A stretch of DNA of 64,000 nt from Lysinibacillus alkalisoli (lineage in GTDB: Bacteria; Bacillota; Bacilli; Bacillales_A; Planococcaceae): assembly GCF_014643595.1 (NCBI RefSeq), contig NZ_BMJT01000003.1, positions 308,621 through 372,620 on the forward strand. The letters are read 5' to 3'. The translations under genes and the position numbers were made by a program. Below, piece after piece: positions 18,200 to 27,233 of the stretch (its first letter is position 1; each line of letters opens with the position of its first letter). The notes under the pieces are model-generated. The model worked only from the letters and a program-made list of their open reading frames with translations. It had not been told where the DNA came from and made no database searches.

Positions 18200-19936
18200 A
18201 TGGAGCAACATAATGCCCAGTTTTGGGAAAAGATTTTATTAGAATTGGCGGACAAGCTTGACCAAGTATCTCAAACCATAGCGGATAATACATATATTGT
18301 CGAAACAAAACGTCAATTACGACAAATTATTGCGGATGCTCGTAATGAAACACTCGTACTTTTTCTCGGTAACCGTCAAACAGGTAAATCAACTATTATT
18401 AATGGTTTAATAGGGCGTGAAGTGCTCATTCGCAAACGAGGAGAAATGGCTACAGCGAATACATTTGTACGCTATGGCGAACATGAACATGTAAAAGCTT
18501 TCTTTTACGATGAAGTGGTAGAAGACTTTGGCTTAAAACATCTCCCCCTATTAACAAACTCAGAAAATTTCACCTCTCAAATTTTACAAGACCATATTGA
18601 TTATGTGGATGTGTTTGTAAAAAGTGAAATATTAAAGAAAATGACTTTGATTGATGCGCTAGCTGTTAAGCGAGAGCAAGAAGATGCGATGTTTTTATCG
18701 CATTCGCTCATTCAACGTATTGATGAAGTATTTTGGGTACTGCGTCCAGACTTTGAGATTACACAAGATGAAGTGGCGTTAATTGAACATTTACAAGAAT
18801 GTGGCATCATGATACATGTGTTAATTAATCAAGTGGTAGACCGTACGATAAATGAAAAATTTATCCAACAATTACAGCAAAATTATGCCCATTTGTTTAC
18901 CGCATACGACGTAGTGGATGCTTTAGCGATTGAAAATTATGTGAAAACAGGCGATGTTAAGCAATGGGAAAAAAGTCAGTTTATGCGCTTATCTGCAAAA
19001 TTGCAAACATTGAGTGCACAAAAGGAGCAACGTACAAGGCGTATTTTACTACGTTTTATAGAATGGTTAGAGCGTTTTGATATTGAGACGAGCCTATTGC
19101 CCGAACGTGAGCCATTACTATCAGCCGTACAAGAATTGGAACGTTACCATGCGAATGTGATGCTAGAAACAGCGAAACAACAAGAAAGCATTGCAGCCAT
19201 CCAACAACATGAAAAAAGCTATCAAAAAGCGGCTAAAGTGTTTGAACAAGTGCGTACATTGTATCAATTAGTACAGCAAATTGAAGGCTTTGAGGCATTG
19301 CAAAATTCTACTATAGAAGATTTTATCGCCAAAGCGAATACTTATTTGCAAAAAGTATTAACGTATCGCCAAGCGTATAAAATGTATGAAGATTTATGTG
19401 AACAAACGAACGAGCAACATGTATTAGACGAAGCCTATCAAGAAATGGTAGCGTACTATAATGAAATTGCGGAAGCAGAAATGATAGTTGTTAGTCTGTG
19501 GGATGGTGTGGAACCTCAGATTAAACAGTTGCATCGTGATGAGTTAACCTATCATTATCAAACAGCTAATCGTATTATGACAGTAAGACAACAAGAGTTA
19601 GCACAACTCAAATTAAGCGTAGTGAAAATGACAGAGTTTAATTGTTTGATTGAAGCACAAGGCATTTTACGTGACGTAGTATGGCCATATATTAAACAAA
19701 CCGCCTTACCAATCAATGAGCGAGAGCAAGTTTATATCGAAACATTAATTCAACAAATCTCTCATGTAGATTTATCTGGCAATGGTATTTTAGCACGTAG
19801 TGGAGCGATTAATGCCGTAAACGAAAAACGACTGGAGAGTTTAACGAATTATGTTGTGCATGAGCTTTCACTGGAAGAAAACGGATTGAAATCGGCAGAT
19901 ATTCCACCATTACCAGACGCTTATCAATTACCCTAA
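18200..19936 (+). CDS. Dynamin-like GTP-binding protein
   Basis: The 578-residue protein has a P-loop GNRQTGKST at about residue 57 and a following Thr-rich switch region (GEMATANTFVRYG), as in bacterial dynamin-like GTPases. The G3 position reads LIDALAVK instead of DxPG, and the G4-like element reads INQVVD, so GTPase activity may be altered. The rest (about 280-560) is predicted helical coiled coil. No membrane span is seen. The start was chosen at the ATG after GGGAGGAAG. A perfect sigma-D promoter suggests expression with flagellar and chemotaxis genes; the function is unknown. Confidence 0.7.
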   Translation: MEQHNAQFWEKILLELADKLDQVSQTIADNTYIVETKRQLRQIIADARNETLVLFLGNRQTGKSTIINGLIGREVLIRKRGEMATANTFVRYGEHEHVKAFFYDEVVEDFGLKHLPLLTNSENFTSQILQDHIDYVDVFVKSEILKKMTLIDALAVKREQEDAMFLSHSLIQRIDEVFWVLRPDFEITQDEVALIEHLQECGIMIHVLINQVVDRTINEKFIQQLQQNYAHLFTAYDVVDALAIENYVKTGDVKQWEKSQFMRLSAKLQTLSAQKEQRTRRILLRFIEWLERFDIETSLLPEREPLLSAVQELERYHANVMLETAKQQESIAAIQQHEKSYQKAAKVFEQVRTLYQLVQQIEGFEALQNSTIEDFIAKANTYLQKVLTYRQAYKMYEDLCEQTNEQHVLDEAYQEMVAYYNEIAEAEMIVVSLWDGVEPQIKQLHRDELTYHYQTANRIMTVRQQELAQLKLSVVKMTEFNCLIEAQGILRDVVWPYIKQTALPINEREQVYIETLIQQISHVDLSGNGILARSGAINAVNEKRLESLTNYVVHELSLEENGLKSADIPPLPDAYQLP

Positions 19937-19984
19937 TCCCCATAATATGCGTAATTGCGTTATACTAGTATAGAGGTGATTGAT

Positions 19985-20407
19985 TTGTTTACAAGTGAAG
20001 CAAAAGTAGAAGTGCGTTATGGAGAAACAGACCAAATGGGTGTTGTTTACCACGCAAATTATATTGTGTATTTGGAGTTAGGGCGCACACAGCTTATTCA
20101 CGACCTAGGCTATAGTTACGCAGAGCTTGAGGATATTGGTTATGTCTCGCCTGTGATGGATTTAACGATTTCATACAAAGCGGCATTGCGTTATGGACAA
20201 ACCGCTACAGTGAGAACATGGATTGAAAAGCATGAGCGTGTACGTACAACATACGGTTATGAGATTTTACATGAGGATGGTACAGTAGCTGCTACAGCAA
20301 GCTCTGTACATGCCTTAGTGACAAAAGAAGGTTTGAGACCTGTGGCACTTAAAAAAATAGCACCCGATTGGCATGATACATATGCTAAAGTAGTGAAACA
20401 ACAATAA
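19985..20407 (+). CDS. Acyl-CoA thioesterase, YbgC/YneP-like hotdog fold
   Basis: The 140-residue 4HBT-fold enzyme hydrolyses acyl-CoA thioesters. The catalytic signature ETDQMGVVYHANYIVYLELGR region, with Asp and the His-Ala-Asn-Tyr element, lies at about residues 14-34. A TTG start at 19985 is chosen because GAGGTGATTGA sits directly before it; the longer frame has no ribosome site. Confidence 0.85.
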   Translation: MFTSEAKVEVRYGETDQMGVVYHANYIVYLELGRTQLIHDLGYSYAELEDIGYVSPVMDLTISYKAALRYGQTATVRTWIEKHERVRTTYGYEILHEDGTVAATASSVHALVTKEGLRPVALKKIAPDWHDTYAKVVKQQ

Positions 20408-20431
20408 ATGGCTATGAGATACGGAGTTAGT

Positions 20432-20471
20432 AAAAAAACAGCAAAGCGACAATTGTCGCTTGCTGTTTTTT
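20432..20471. terminator. Bidirectional terminator
   Basis: AACAGC-AA-AGCGAC and GTCGCTTGCTGTT pair around the loop AATT, with an A run on the left and a T run on the right. It serves both the thioesterase gene and the convergent lipoprotein gene. Confidence 0.88.
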
Positions 20472-20482
20472 ATTTGGGTAAG

Positions 20483-21559
20483 TTATGGTGTGAACGTAAT
20501 GGGTTTTACACTCAATGTTGCCATTTTACCAACCGTGTAGGTGTCCATATTATTAGCGAATGAGATATAGGCTGTTTTATCATCCCAAGATATATCAGGG
20601 CTATGGACATCGGCTATAATTTGTGTCGTATTAATAATGCCATTATCCGTTAAATTAGCGGCATAAATATTTCTTCTATGCTCTATATCAGATTCTGTTG
20701 TAAATAGGATGATGGTTTCATCTGGTGAAATATTATAAAAAGTCATATATCCGCTTTCTGAATAATTTGCTAATAAATGCAGTGTATTCTTTTTTGTATG
20801 ATAGAGGAATATGCCTGAATTATTTTTAATTGTTCCTGAAATGATAAAGTTGCCATTTTTTAATAGTGTACTATCATGGATTTCAATGTCCTCAATTAAT
20901 GGCACTTGTGTGCCGTCTTTTTTGACATGGGTAAATACCGTTGGCGCTGTATCAGAAGTAGCCATCGTATAGTAATCGGTTGTGCGCTCTGCAATGGCAA
21001 AGAGCATGCCTTGCAAACTCGTCCATACCTCGCTTAAGTCATGGTCATTTCTCTCACCAGTTTTAGCATCAATTAGTGCCAAGCTTTGTTTCTCGGTTTT
21101 CTGGTCATAGAGGAAGGAAGCAATAATATTATTTTGTAAAAAACGAATCGAAAAATTATCAAGGATCCCAATTGAAGTCTGCTTGTCATCTTGTAACCGA
21201 ACTACTGTAATCTCGGTATCTGAGGTGTGGTCTTCTTCTTCAAAGGCAATCGCCACAGAGGCATCCTCTGAGATATATCTTACAGGTAAGGAGCTTGCAA
21301 ATTCAGGTTTTTGGTCATAAATATTCATTTTCCACGTTTGATTATCCTTAATGAAGAATGCTGTTTCACCACGTAATTCGGAAAAGGAAATATATTCAGG
21401 AAGTACAATGGTCTCTTCTTCTGTATAGTGTATTGCACCGTCAGATGTTTCACTCTCTAGTTGTGCGTTCTCTGTAATGATGGTAGGTTGTACCATAGCT
21501 TCTGTACTACAAGCACTTAATAATGTGATGGCTAATACTAATGTGCCAAATCGTTTCAT
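20483..21559 (-). CDS. Secreted lipoprotein, likely beta-propeller-like
   Basis: The 358-residue protein has a signal peptide ending in the lipobox LLSAC, so it should be anchored outside the membrane. The mature part has repeated short strand patterns (ITVVRLQDD, LALIDAKTGE, IFLYHTKKNTLHLLA, IYAANLT). These resemble WD40/TolB-like propellers, which is an inference. The start is set at the ATG after GGAGGCAATAGC. It lies 61 bp downstream of the sensor kinase gene and is probably co-transcribed, perhaps as its extracellular modulator. Confidence 0.65.
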   Translation of the reverse strand: MKRFGTLVLAITLLSACSTEAMVQPTIITENAQLESETSDGAIHYTEEETIVLPEYISFSELRGETAFFIKDNQTWKMNIYDQKPEFASSLPVRYISEDASVAIAFEEEDHTSDTEITVVRLQDDKQTSIGILDNFSIRFLQNNIIASFLYDQKTEKQSLALIDAKTGERNDHDLSEVWTSLQGMLFAIAERTTDYYTMATSDTAPTVFTHVKKDGTQVPLIEDIEIHDSTLLKNGNFIISGTIKNNSGIFLYHTKKNTLHLLANYSESGYMTFYNISPDETIILFTTESDIEHRRNIYAANLTDNGIINTTQIIADVHSPDISWDDKTAYISFANNMDTYTVGKMATLSVKPITFTP

Positions 21560-21620
21560 GCTATTGCCTCCTAAAAAGTAGTTATTTCTCAATTTCCACT
21601 ATAATACATAGTTGTTGCGA

Positions 21621-22949
21621 TTATGTTTCAGTTATTGCCAACTTGTTGCTAAAGTCTATTGTGACAATTGCGCGCCCCTCTTGATAGGTAAAGGTGATAT
21701 GCCCTTGATGTGCTTCAGTAATTTGTTTCGCAATATATAACCCAAGTCCGTTACTTGTAGGTGTATTATTATGTACGAAGGGTTCAAATATATTGTCTAA
21801 AACACGTGAAGGGATGGGCTTAGTATCATTCATAATCGTAATCACATCTGTCATGGTGACAACAACATTGTTACCATGAGTTGTGGCATTATGAATAACA
21901 TTGCTAAATAAAATCCGTAGCTCGTCTTCATTGCCATTGATCCATATCGGTTGCCCTTTGACGGGGCAAAATTCATTGACAATCTGTAATACGTTAATGG
22001 CTGTCACTTGTGGTGTATATAAGTCTAGTTTTGTTAAATACAATAATTTTTTTACAAGTTGATGGAGATGATTGGCATCATTATGAATGGCTGTTATGGC
22101 ACGTTTAGTAAAGACAGGGTCATGGAACGAGGCATCACCTAAAATTTGTGCGTACCCAGAAATGCTTGTAATAGGGGTTTTAAGCTCATGTGTCATATGT
22201 TGAAAGAAACGTGTTTGTTTTTGTTTCTCACTATGAATGGTAGCCCGCATGTGGTGAATGGCTTTTGTCAAATCACCAATCTCATCTTTTGTAACGGCAG
22301 GGAGCGGCGTATCATAATGTCCATCTGCAATTTGGGTAGCCACTTTGGCTAATGCTGTAATAGGAATACTAATATGGCGTGTTAGTACAAAAATAATTAA
22401 AAAGATTAAAATAAAAATAATTGTCAGTACCGTCATGGCAGACAGTTTTAATTGTTCGTAATAGGCGCTAGTCGCCGAATAATCTTGCGAAAAGTGAATG
22501 ATGCCAATCAATTCTCCGTAAATGTATATCGGATAAGCAAATTGTACAAACCCCTCCTCAATTACAAACCCTGCTTTATTTTGCTTGGCTAATGCTAATA
22601 GTTCCTTGTTAGGTGCAATTGATTTTTGTGACAATAGCTTATTTTTAGCAGGTAAAGCCTCATGTAATAGCTTGCCTTCTATTGTGTAAAGCGCCACATG
22701 TTGAAGATACATATTACTTAAATTTTGTGTGAGCTCAGTGGCATGTGTTTGCAATAAATGAGGCGAGATAGCCAGTTGGCGAAACTGCATAATATAGCGT
22801 TTTGATGTTTGTTTTAATTGGGTAGTTTGCTCAGTCAATGTCAATTCCTGATGCTGTGCTAATGTTTGACTGAGTAAGGTATGGACTAATAATAATGTCA
22901 ATATAAAGGTGATGAGTAAGGCGAGTACAAATTTCTTTTGAATCTTCAT
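21621..22949 (-). CDS. Membrane sensor histidine kinase
   Basis: The 442-residue kinase has an N-terminal membrane segment, an extracellular sensor of about 130 residues and a second membrane segment. A HAMP domain, an H-box HELKTPITS (about residue 255) and an ATPase domain ending in NGLGLYIAKQI follow. The N-box asparagines are present (IHNATTHGN). No response regulator is adjacent on either side, which is unusual for this class. The following gene encodes a lipoprotein. Confidence 0.88.
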   Translation of the reverse strand: MKIQKKFVLALLITFILTLLLVHTLLSQTLAQHQELTLTEQTTQLKQTSKRYIMQFRQLAISPHLLQTHATELTQNLSNMYLQHVALYTIEGKLLHEALPAKNKLLSQKSIAPNKELLALAKQNKAGFVIEEGFVQFAYPIYIYGELIGIIHFSQDYSATSAYYEQLKLSAMTVLTIIFILIFLIIFVLTRHISIPITALAKVATQIADGHYDTPLPAVTKDEIGDLTKAIHHMRATIHSEKQKQTRFFQHMTHELKTPITSISGYAQILGDASFHDPVFTKRAITAIHNDANHLHQLVKKLLYLTKLDLYTPQVTAINVLQIVNEFCPVKGQPIWINGNEDELRILFSNVIHNATTHGNNVVVTMTDVITIMNDTKPIPSRVLDNIFEPFVHNNTPTSNGLGLYIAKQITEAHQGHITFTYQEGRAIVTIDFSNKLAITET

Positions 22950-23165
22950 AATAGTATATGCCTCAAATGGTGAAAAATAGTTATCATGATACAGTCTCCT
23001 TGATATGTAATGTAAGTGTACGGAGTAGTATACACTACAGTTATTGCGAAATTATAAATAAACAGTGTGTAAAATGCCATTATTCGAGAGGAGTATTTGC
23101 AAAGCAAGGAAGAAAAACAGTATGATAGAGTTGTTTAACGCGTAGTGTAGCAAGGAGGAATACGC

Positions 23166-24368
23166 ATGGATGCTATTGATTTTTTAACAAATTTATCAGA
23201 GCTAAACGTACAGTTTCAGCCTATTTTTAGTGCAGATGAACATATTGTAGTCGCTTATGAAGCACGAGGCGAAATTTTGATAGACGGTGAGTTACATACA
23301 ATACAGCCATTTATTGAAGACGAGGATATTCCTATTGAGTATCGTTTAGATATGGAATTACAATTTATGAAGAAAGCGCTATTTGCCTTCCAAAACTTTG
23401 ATGAGGAGGTGTCGTTATTTTTAGCTTGTCATTCGACGTTATTGATGGAGGCATATGGCGAAAAACACTTAGCTGTTTTGCGCACATATTTAATTGATGA
23501 GGAGTTAGGACGCATTGTTATTGAGACAACAGAACGTCTAGAAGGACAACAAGTTGAGCAATTGCAACATGTGTTGAAATATTTCAAAACCTATGGTATT
23601 AAAATTGCGATTGCTGAAGTAGGCTCTGAAAGCCATATTGAACACGTCACGCAATTAGAGCCTAACGTTTTGAAAATATCCATTGCCCAATTACCTTATG
23701 AGTCATGGGCTTCGCAAATGGACATGATCGCAGCGATTGGCATGATTGCACATAAAATTGGTGCGAGCTTATTTTTCACAGGCATCGACACAATTTATCA
23801 ATTGCAGTTTGCTTGGCGCAACGGGGGACGTTATTATCAAGGCAGTTATTTAGCAGATTACCATTATGCACCTATTGTTAAAGATGTGCATAAGGCACGT
23901 TTTAAAGAAGATTGCCAAAGTTTTATTAGCTCAGAAAAGAAGTTAATCGAACGAAAATTAGATGCGCTACAAGCAGTAGAAGAACAATTGACAAATGTGA
24001 TTAAACAGACGAGGTTAGGGGATGACAAAGTAAGTTATCTTGAGGCGTTAGGTAAACCACTGATTGATTGTGCTTTTCGCATGTACATTTGTAATGAAGA
24101 TGGTTTTCAAACTACCCCAAATGTGATTTTACAAGAAGGAATATGGCATGTGAATTATGAAGCAGAGCAAAAAAATTGGAGCTGGCGTCCGTATTTTTTA
24201 GAGACATTAGTTAAAATGCGTAAAGAAAACGAATGCGTTATTTCAGCCCCTTATAGCGATATTGAAACAGGTGAATTAACCCGTACTTTCTCCACACGTA
24301 TGAATGATAGCGAATTTTTATTTATTGATTTGCGTCATAACTATATTTTTAAGCATGATTTAATATAA
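23166..24368 (+). CDS. Degenerate EAL-domain protein, YkuI-like
   Basis: The 400-residue protein has an N-terminal EAL fold (about 1-240) and a PAS-like C-terminal domain as in Bacillus YkuI. The EAL motif reads EARG. The metal-binding DDFG is AEVG, LKID reads LKIS, and the EGVE loop reads TGID, while ETTE and QGS remain. It should therefore bind c-di-GMP weakly or not at all and is not expected to hydrolyse it. AAGGAGG precedes the ATG. Confidence 0.85.
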   Translation: MDAIDFLTNLSELNVQFQPIFSADEHIVVAYEARGEILIDGELHTIQPFIEDEDIPIEYRLDMELQFMKKALFAFQNFDEEVSLFLACHSTLLMEAYGEKHLAVLRTYLIDEELGRIVIETTERLEGQQVEQLQHVLKYFKTYGIKIAIAEVGSESHIEHVTQLEPNVLKISIAQLPYESWASQMDMIAAIGMIAHKIGASLFFTGIDTIYQLQFAWRNGGRYYQGSYLADYHYAPIVKDVHKARFKEDCQSFISSEKKLIERKLDALQAVEEQLTNVIKQTRLGDDKVSYLEALGKPLIDCAFRMYICNEDGFQTTPNVILQEGIWHVNYEAEQKNWSWRPYFLETLVKMRKENECVISAPYSDIETGELTRTFSTRMNDSEFLFIDLRHNYIFKHDLI

Positions 24369-24425
24369 CGTAGCTCACAATCAATTATTCGGATGATACA
24401 ACAATACAGTAATATAAAACGCAAT

Positions 24426-24469
24426 AAAAGTGGTAAAGGGGAGTTTTATTTCCGCTTTACCACTTTTTT
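24426..24469. terminator. Bidirectional terminator
   Basis: AAAGTGGTAAAG pairs with CTTTACCACTTT. The stem closely resembles the terminator at 3026. It lies between the EAL gene and convergent yceI. Confidence 0.88.
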
Positions 24470-24471
24470 AG

Positions 24472-24996
24472 TTACGCAGGATTCACTTCTAATTCCACTG
24501 TGATTTTAATATCTTTCCCCACTAGTACGCCACCTGTTTCTAATGCAGCATTCCAAGTTAAACCAAATGCTTCACGGTTAATTTTTGTTTCTGCTTCAAA
24601 GCCATAAACATCAACGCCCCAAGGGTTTTTTCCTTTCCCATTAAACGCGACATCAAATGTTACAGGTTTTGTAATGTCTTTAATAGTTAAATCACCTGTT
24701 AATGCATAATCATCGCCTTTTTTAGTAATGGCTGTTGATGTGAATTGGATTTTAGGGAATTGGTCTGCATCAAAGAAGTCAGCTGAACGCAAATGGTCAT
24801 CGCGGTCTTTTGAGTTTGTATCAATAGAAGCGGTTGAAATAGTAAATTGAATGATTGCATGTGTTAAGTCTGTTAAATCGGCTGCTTCAATTGTAGCCGT
24901 ATAATCAGAAAATTGCCCTTTCACTTTTGATACCATCATATGCTTTACCGCAAAGCTAATATGTGAGTGAGATTGATCGACTTGCCAGTTTGTCAT
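24472..24996 (-). CDS. YceI-family lipocalin-like protein
   Basis: The 174-residue protein is a YceI-fold beta barrel, a family known to bind polyisoprenoid or similar hydrophobic molecules. Seen: VDQSHSHISFAVKHMMVSKVKG at the N terminus, KDRDDHLRSADFFDADQFP and the final KDIKITVELEV strand. There is no signal peptide, so it is cytoplasmic, as in other Bacilli. A 16-bp palindromic operator precedes it, implying stress-type regulation. Confidence 0.92.
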   Translation of the reverse strand: MTNWQVDQSHSHISFAVKHMMVSKVKGQFSDYTATIEAADLTDLTHAIIQFTISTASIDTNSKDRDDHLRSADFFDADQFPKIQFTSTAITKKGDDYALTGDLTIKDITKPVTFDVAFNGKGKNPWGVDVYGFEAETKINREAFGLTWNAALETGGVLVGKDIKITVELEVNPA

Positions 24997-25019
24997 AATA
25001 ATTCCTCCTAGTTTCTAAT

Positions 25020-25035
25020 ATCTCGAATTCGAGAT
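25020..25035 (-). promoter_or_regulatory. Perfect operator palindrome ATCTCGAATTCGAGAT
   Basis: A perfect 16-bp inverted repeat lies 24 bp upstream of the yceI start. From memory it matches the MhqR (MarR-family, quinone-responsive) box of Bacillus subtilis. A MarR/DUF24-type repressor is therefore likely, but its gene is not in the window. Confidence 0.7.
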
Positions 25036-25097
25036 TAATTAAGTTAATAATACCATAGCGTAAAAAGATGTCAATACCTAACTTACGTATTACTCAT

Positions 25098-25143
25098 AAA
25101 AAAACCAGTCACACTATGCGGGAAGTGGTGACTGGTTTTTTTT
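25098..25143. terminator. Intrinsic terminator downstream of the 57-residue protein gene
   Basis: AAACCAGTCA and TGACTGGTTT form the stem, with A and T runs on either side, so it works in both directions. Confidence 0.8.
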
Positions 25144-25144
25144 A

Positions 25145-25318
25145 TTAAGCGTCTTTTTTAGTCTGTTTGTCTCCTGGATCTGTGGATGGAGAAGGAGATT
25201 CTTTTTTGATTTTATAATATTTATCTGCACCAAGGCCGCCCTCATCAATCATTTTAGAAATCTCTTTTGTACGCATTTCAGCTTCTACTTTTACCGTTTT
25301 ACGATTATCTTGTTTCAT
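25145..25318 (-). CDS. Small hypothetical acidic/basic protein (57 aa)
   Basis: The ATG at 25318 has GGGAGG upstream at normal spacing, and the frame ends at the terminator. The protein is highly charged, with a Ser/Pro-rich tail (SPSPSTDPGD). I recognise no family. Confidence 0.6.
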   Translation of the reverse strand: MKQDNRKTVKVEAEMRTKEISKMIDEGGLGADKYYKIKKESPSPSTDPGDKQTKKDA

Positions 25319-25569
25319 GATTGCCAACCTCCCATTATATGATAGTATTTATTATTTACCTTAAAACACCGCAGTTGAAACCATTTTGCCTGCTAATTTT
25401 ATGATATAAGTGTTATGATAATGATTTATTGTGCTAGTGATGTAGAAAGAGGGGGGATAGAAGAGAAAAGTGCAGTCGCCAACCTCGAAACTAGCCTTCC
25501 CTACTATTAATATAACAAGGTGATAAATCGCGCTATTGTATATGTTGCTATTTTCAAGGAGATGAAAAA

Positions 25570-26046
25570 ATGATTATTATGAAGTTTAAGGAAAAGGATA
25601 CTGAGGAGATCGTCTCTCTATTTTATGAAACCGTTCATTCCGTTAATTTGAAAGATTATTCGCAAAAACAATTAGATGTTTGGGCAACAAAAGAAGACAA
25701 AGCATCGACAATCAATTCGTGGCAAGTTTCATTAGCTCACAATATAACATTTGTGGCAAAAATTAATGATAAAATAGTGGGCTTTAGTGATTTGACTGAT
25801 GAGGGGTACTTAGATCGACTGTTTGTTCATAAAGATTTTCAAGGTCAAGGTATAGCTTCAGCATTAGTAGATATGCTTGAAAGTGAAGCGAAAAAACGAA
25901 ATCTCCTAGTAATTGAAACGGATTCAAGCATTACAGCTAAATCATTTTTTGCACATAAAGGTTACAATATCATTTGTTTACAAACGGTTGAACGTAAAGG
26001 TGTTAAGTTGATTAATTTTAAAATGAGAAAGAAATTAACAACCTGA
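25570..26046 (+). CDS. GNAT family N-acetyltransferase
   Basis: The 158-residue protein has acetyl-CoA-binding motif A (LFVHKDFQGQGIASALVDMLE, about residues 88-108) and the typical later FFAHKGY. It transfers acetyl groups to an unknown amine. It starts an accessory stretch and is followed 85 bp later by an aminoglycoside adenylyltransferase gene. A resistance role is possible but not shown. Confidence 0.85.
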   Translation: MIIMKFKEKDTEEIVSLFYETVHSVNLKDYSQKQLDVWATKEDKASTINSWQVSLAHNITFVAKINDKIVGFSDLTDEGYLDRLFVHKDFQGQGIASALVDMLESEAKKRNLLVIETDSSITAKSFFAHKGYNIICLQTVERKGVKLINFKMRKKLTT

Positions 26047-26131
26047 TAGTTAAGCGGAGCAATAGACATAGTAAAATTAAACTTTATATGTAGAAATACA
26101 TTTTAATAAGTTAAGCTTTAGGGGGAGAAAA

Positions 26132-26998
26132 ATGCGTTCAGAAAAAGAAATGATGGCATTGATATTACAAGTAGCTAACAAAGATGAGAGAGTACGAGCT
26201 GTTGCAATGAATGGTTCTCGAACAAACGCTAATGTACCTAAAGACACTTTCAGAGATTATGATATTGTTTACCTTGTATCTGAATTAGCCTCGTTTTTAA
26301 GTGATCCGGATTGGATAGATGTTTTCGGTAAAAGAATCATCATGCAAACGCCAGAAGATATGGCAATGTTTCCACCTGAATTAGGTGGCAGGTTTACCTA
26401 TTTAATGTTATTTGAGGATGGGAATAGAATGGATTTAATGCTAATGCCGATTGAGGAAAAAGATAAGTATTGTGCTGAAGATGGATTGACAGTTATTTTA
26501 TTAGATAAAGATGGGCATATGCCTAAGCTTTCTGAACCAACAGATAAAGATTACTGGGTAAAAAAGCCTTCAGCTGAATTTTTTGCAGATTGTTGTAATG
26601 AATTTTGGTGGCTCACAACTTATGTGGCAAAAGGGTTATGGAGACAAGAAATACTTTATGCTTATGACCACTTAAATAGTGTAAGAAAAATGTTGCTCAC
26701 AATGCTCGAGTGGAAAGTTGGTATAGAAACCAATTTTTCTCTGAGTGTAGGGAAAAACAGTAAGTACATAAAAAACTATCTTGCTAACGATATATGGAAA
26801 AGATTGATGAAAACCTACCCGGCTGGAGAGTATGCACACGTTTGGTATTCATTATTTGAAGCTATCCATTTATTTGAACAAGTAGCTATTGAAGTAGCTA
26901 CTATTCTTGGCTACCAATACTCTTCTGAAGATGCGAGTAAGGTGAAAACGTATCTTGCTCAAAATTACGTTTGTTTTGTGAATCCATCTACTAAATAG
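26132..26998 (+). CDS. Aminoglycoside 6-adenylyltransferase, ANT(6)/AadK-like
   Basis: The 288-residue enzyme of the ANT(6) family transfers AMP to streptomycin. Seen: the nucleotidyltransferase motif NGSRTN...DYDIVY (residues 27-49), MDLMLMP with the third carboxylate, and the C-terminal helical domain with WWLTTYVAKGLWRQEILYAYDH. Length matches the family. It sits between the GNAT gene and the CRISPR leader, where cas genes would usually be found for a type I-C array. Confidence 0.9.
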   Translation: MRSEKEMMALILQVANKDERVRAVAMNGSRTNANVPKDTFRDYDIVYLVSELASFLSDPDWIDVFGKRIIMQTPEDMAMFPPELGGRFTYLMLFEDGNRMDLMLMPIEEKDKYCAEDGLTVILLDKDGHMPKLSEPTDKDYWVKKPSAEFFADCCNEFWWLTTYVAKGLWRQEILYAYDHLNSVRKMLLTMLEWKVGIETNFSLSVGKNSKYIKNYLANDIWKRLMKTYPAGEYAHVWYSLFEAIHLFEQVAIEVATILGYQYSSEDASKVKTYLAQNYVCFVNPSTK

Positions 26999-27233
26999 AT
27001 AGATGTAACCTGGTTTTAAAAAGATTGCGCAGAAGTTAACGGAGAATTTAAATGAATGAACATGTCACTTTGCGCGAACCTCATGTGGCGAACCCGAAGT
27101 GCCCATGAAATCCCTAGGGGGTTCGCACACCAGATGACCAAAATAATACACTTATCAAATAGCATAGGATAAAGAACTTTCCAATAAACCCTAGATATAG
27201 TACAATGAAGGCGTGAGATAACCATATCTCGCA
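26999..27233 (+). promoter_or_regulatory. CRISPR leader
   Basis: This non-coding stretch precedes the first repeat. It holds the direct repeat GCGAACC (27074 and 27088) and the inverted repeat GCGAACCC...GGGTTCGC (27088-27126), as I recall from type I-C leaders. A promoter TTTCCA-N17-TACAAT (27178-27206) ends 28 bp before the array. A hairpin GCG-T-GAGATA/TATCTCGC (27211-27232) abuts repeat 1. Confidence 0.7.

Noticed and set aside
26999..27233. Small gene between ANT(6) and the array (minus-strand frame 27016-27225)
   Set aside because: No ribosome site, and the stretch has the inverted repeats and promoter expected of a CRISPR leader.
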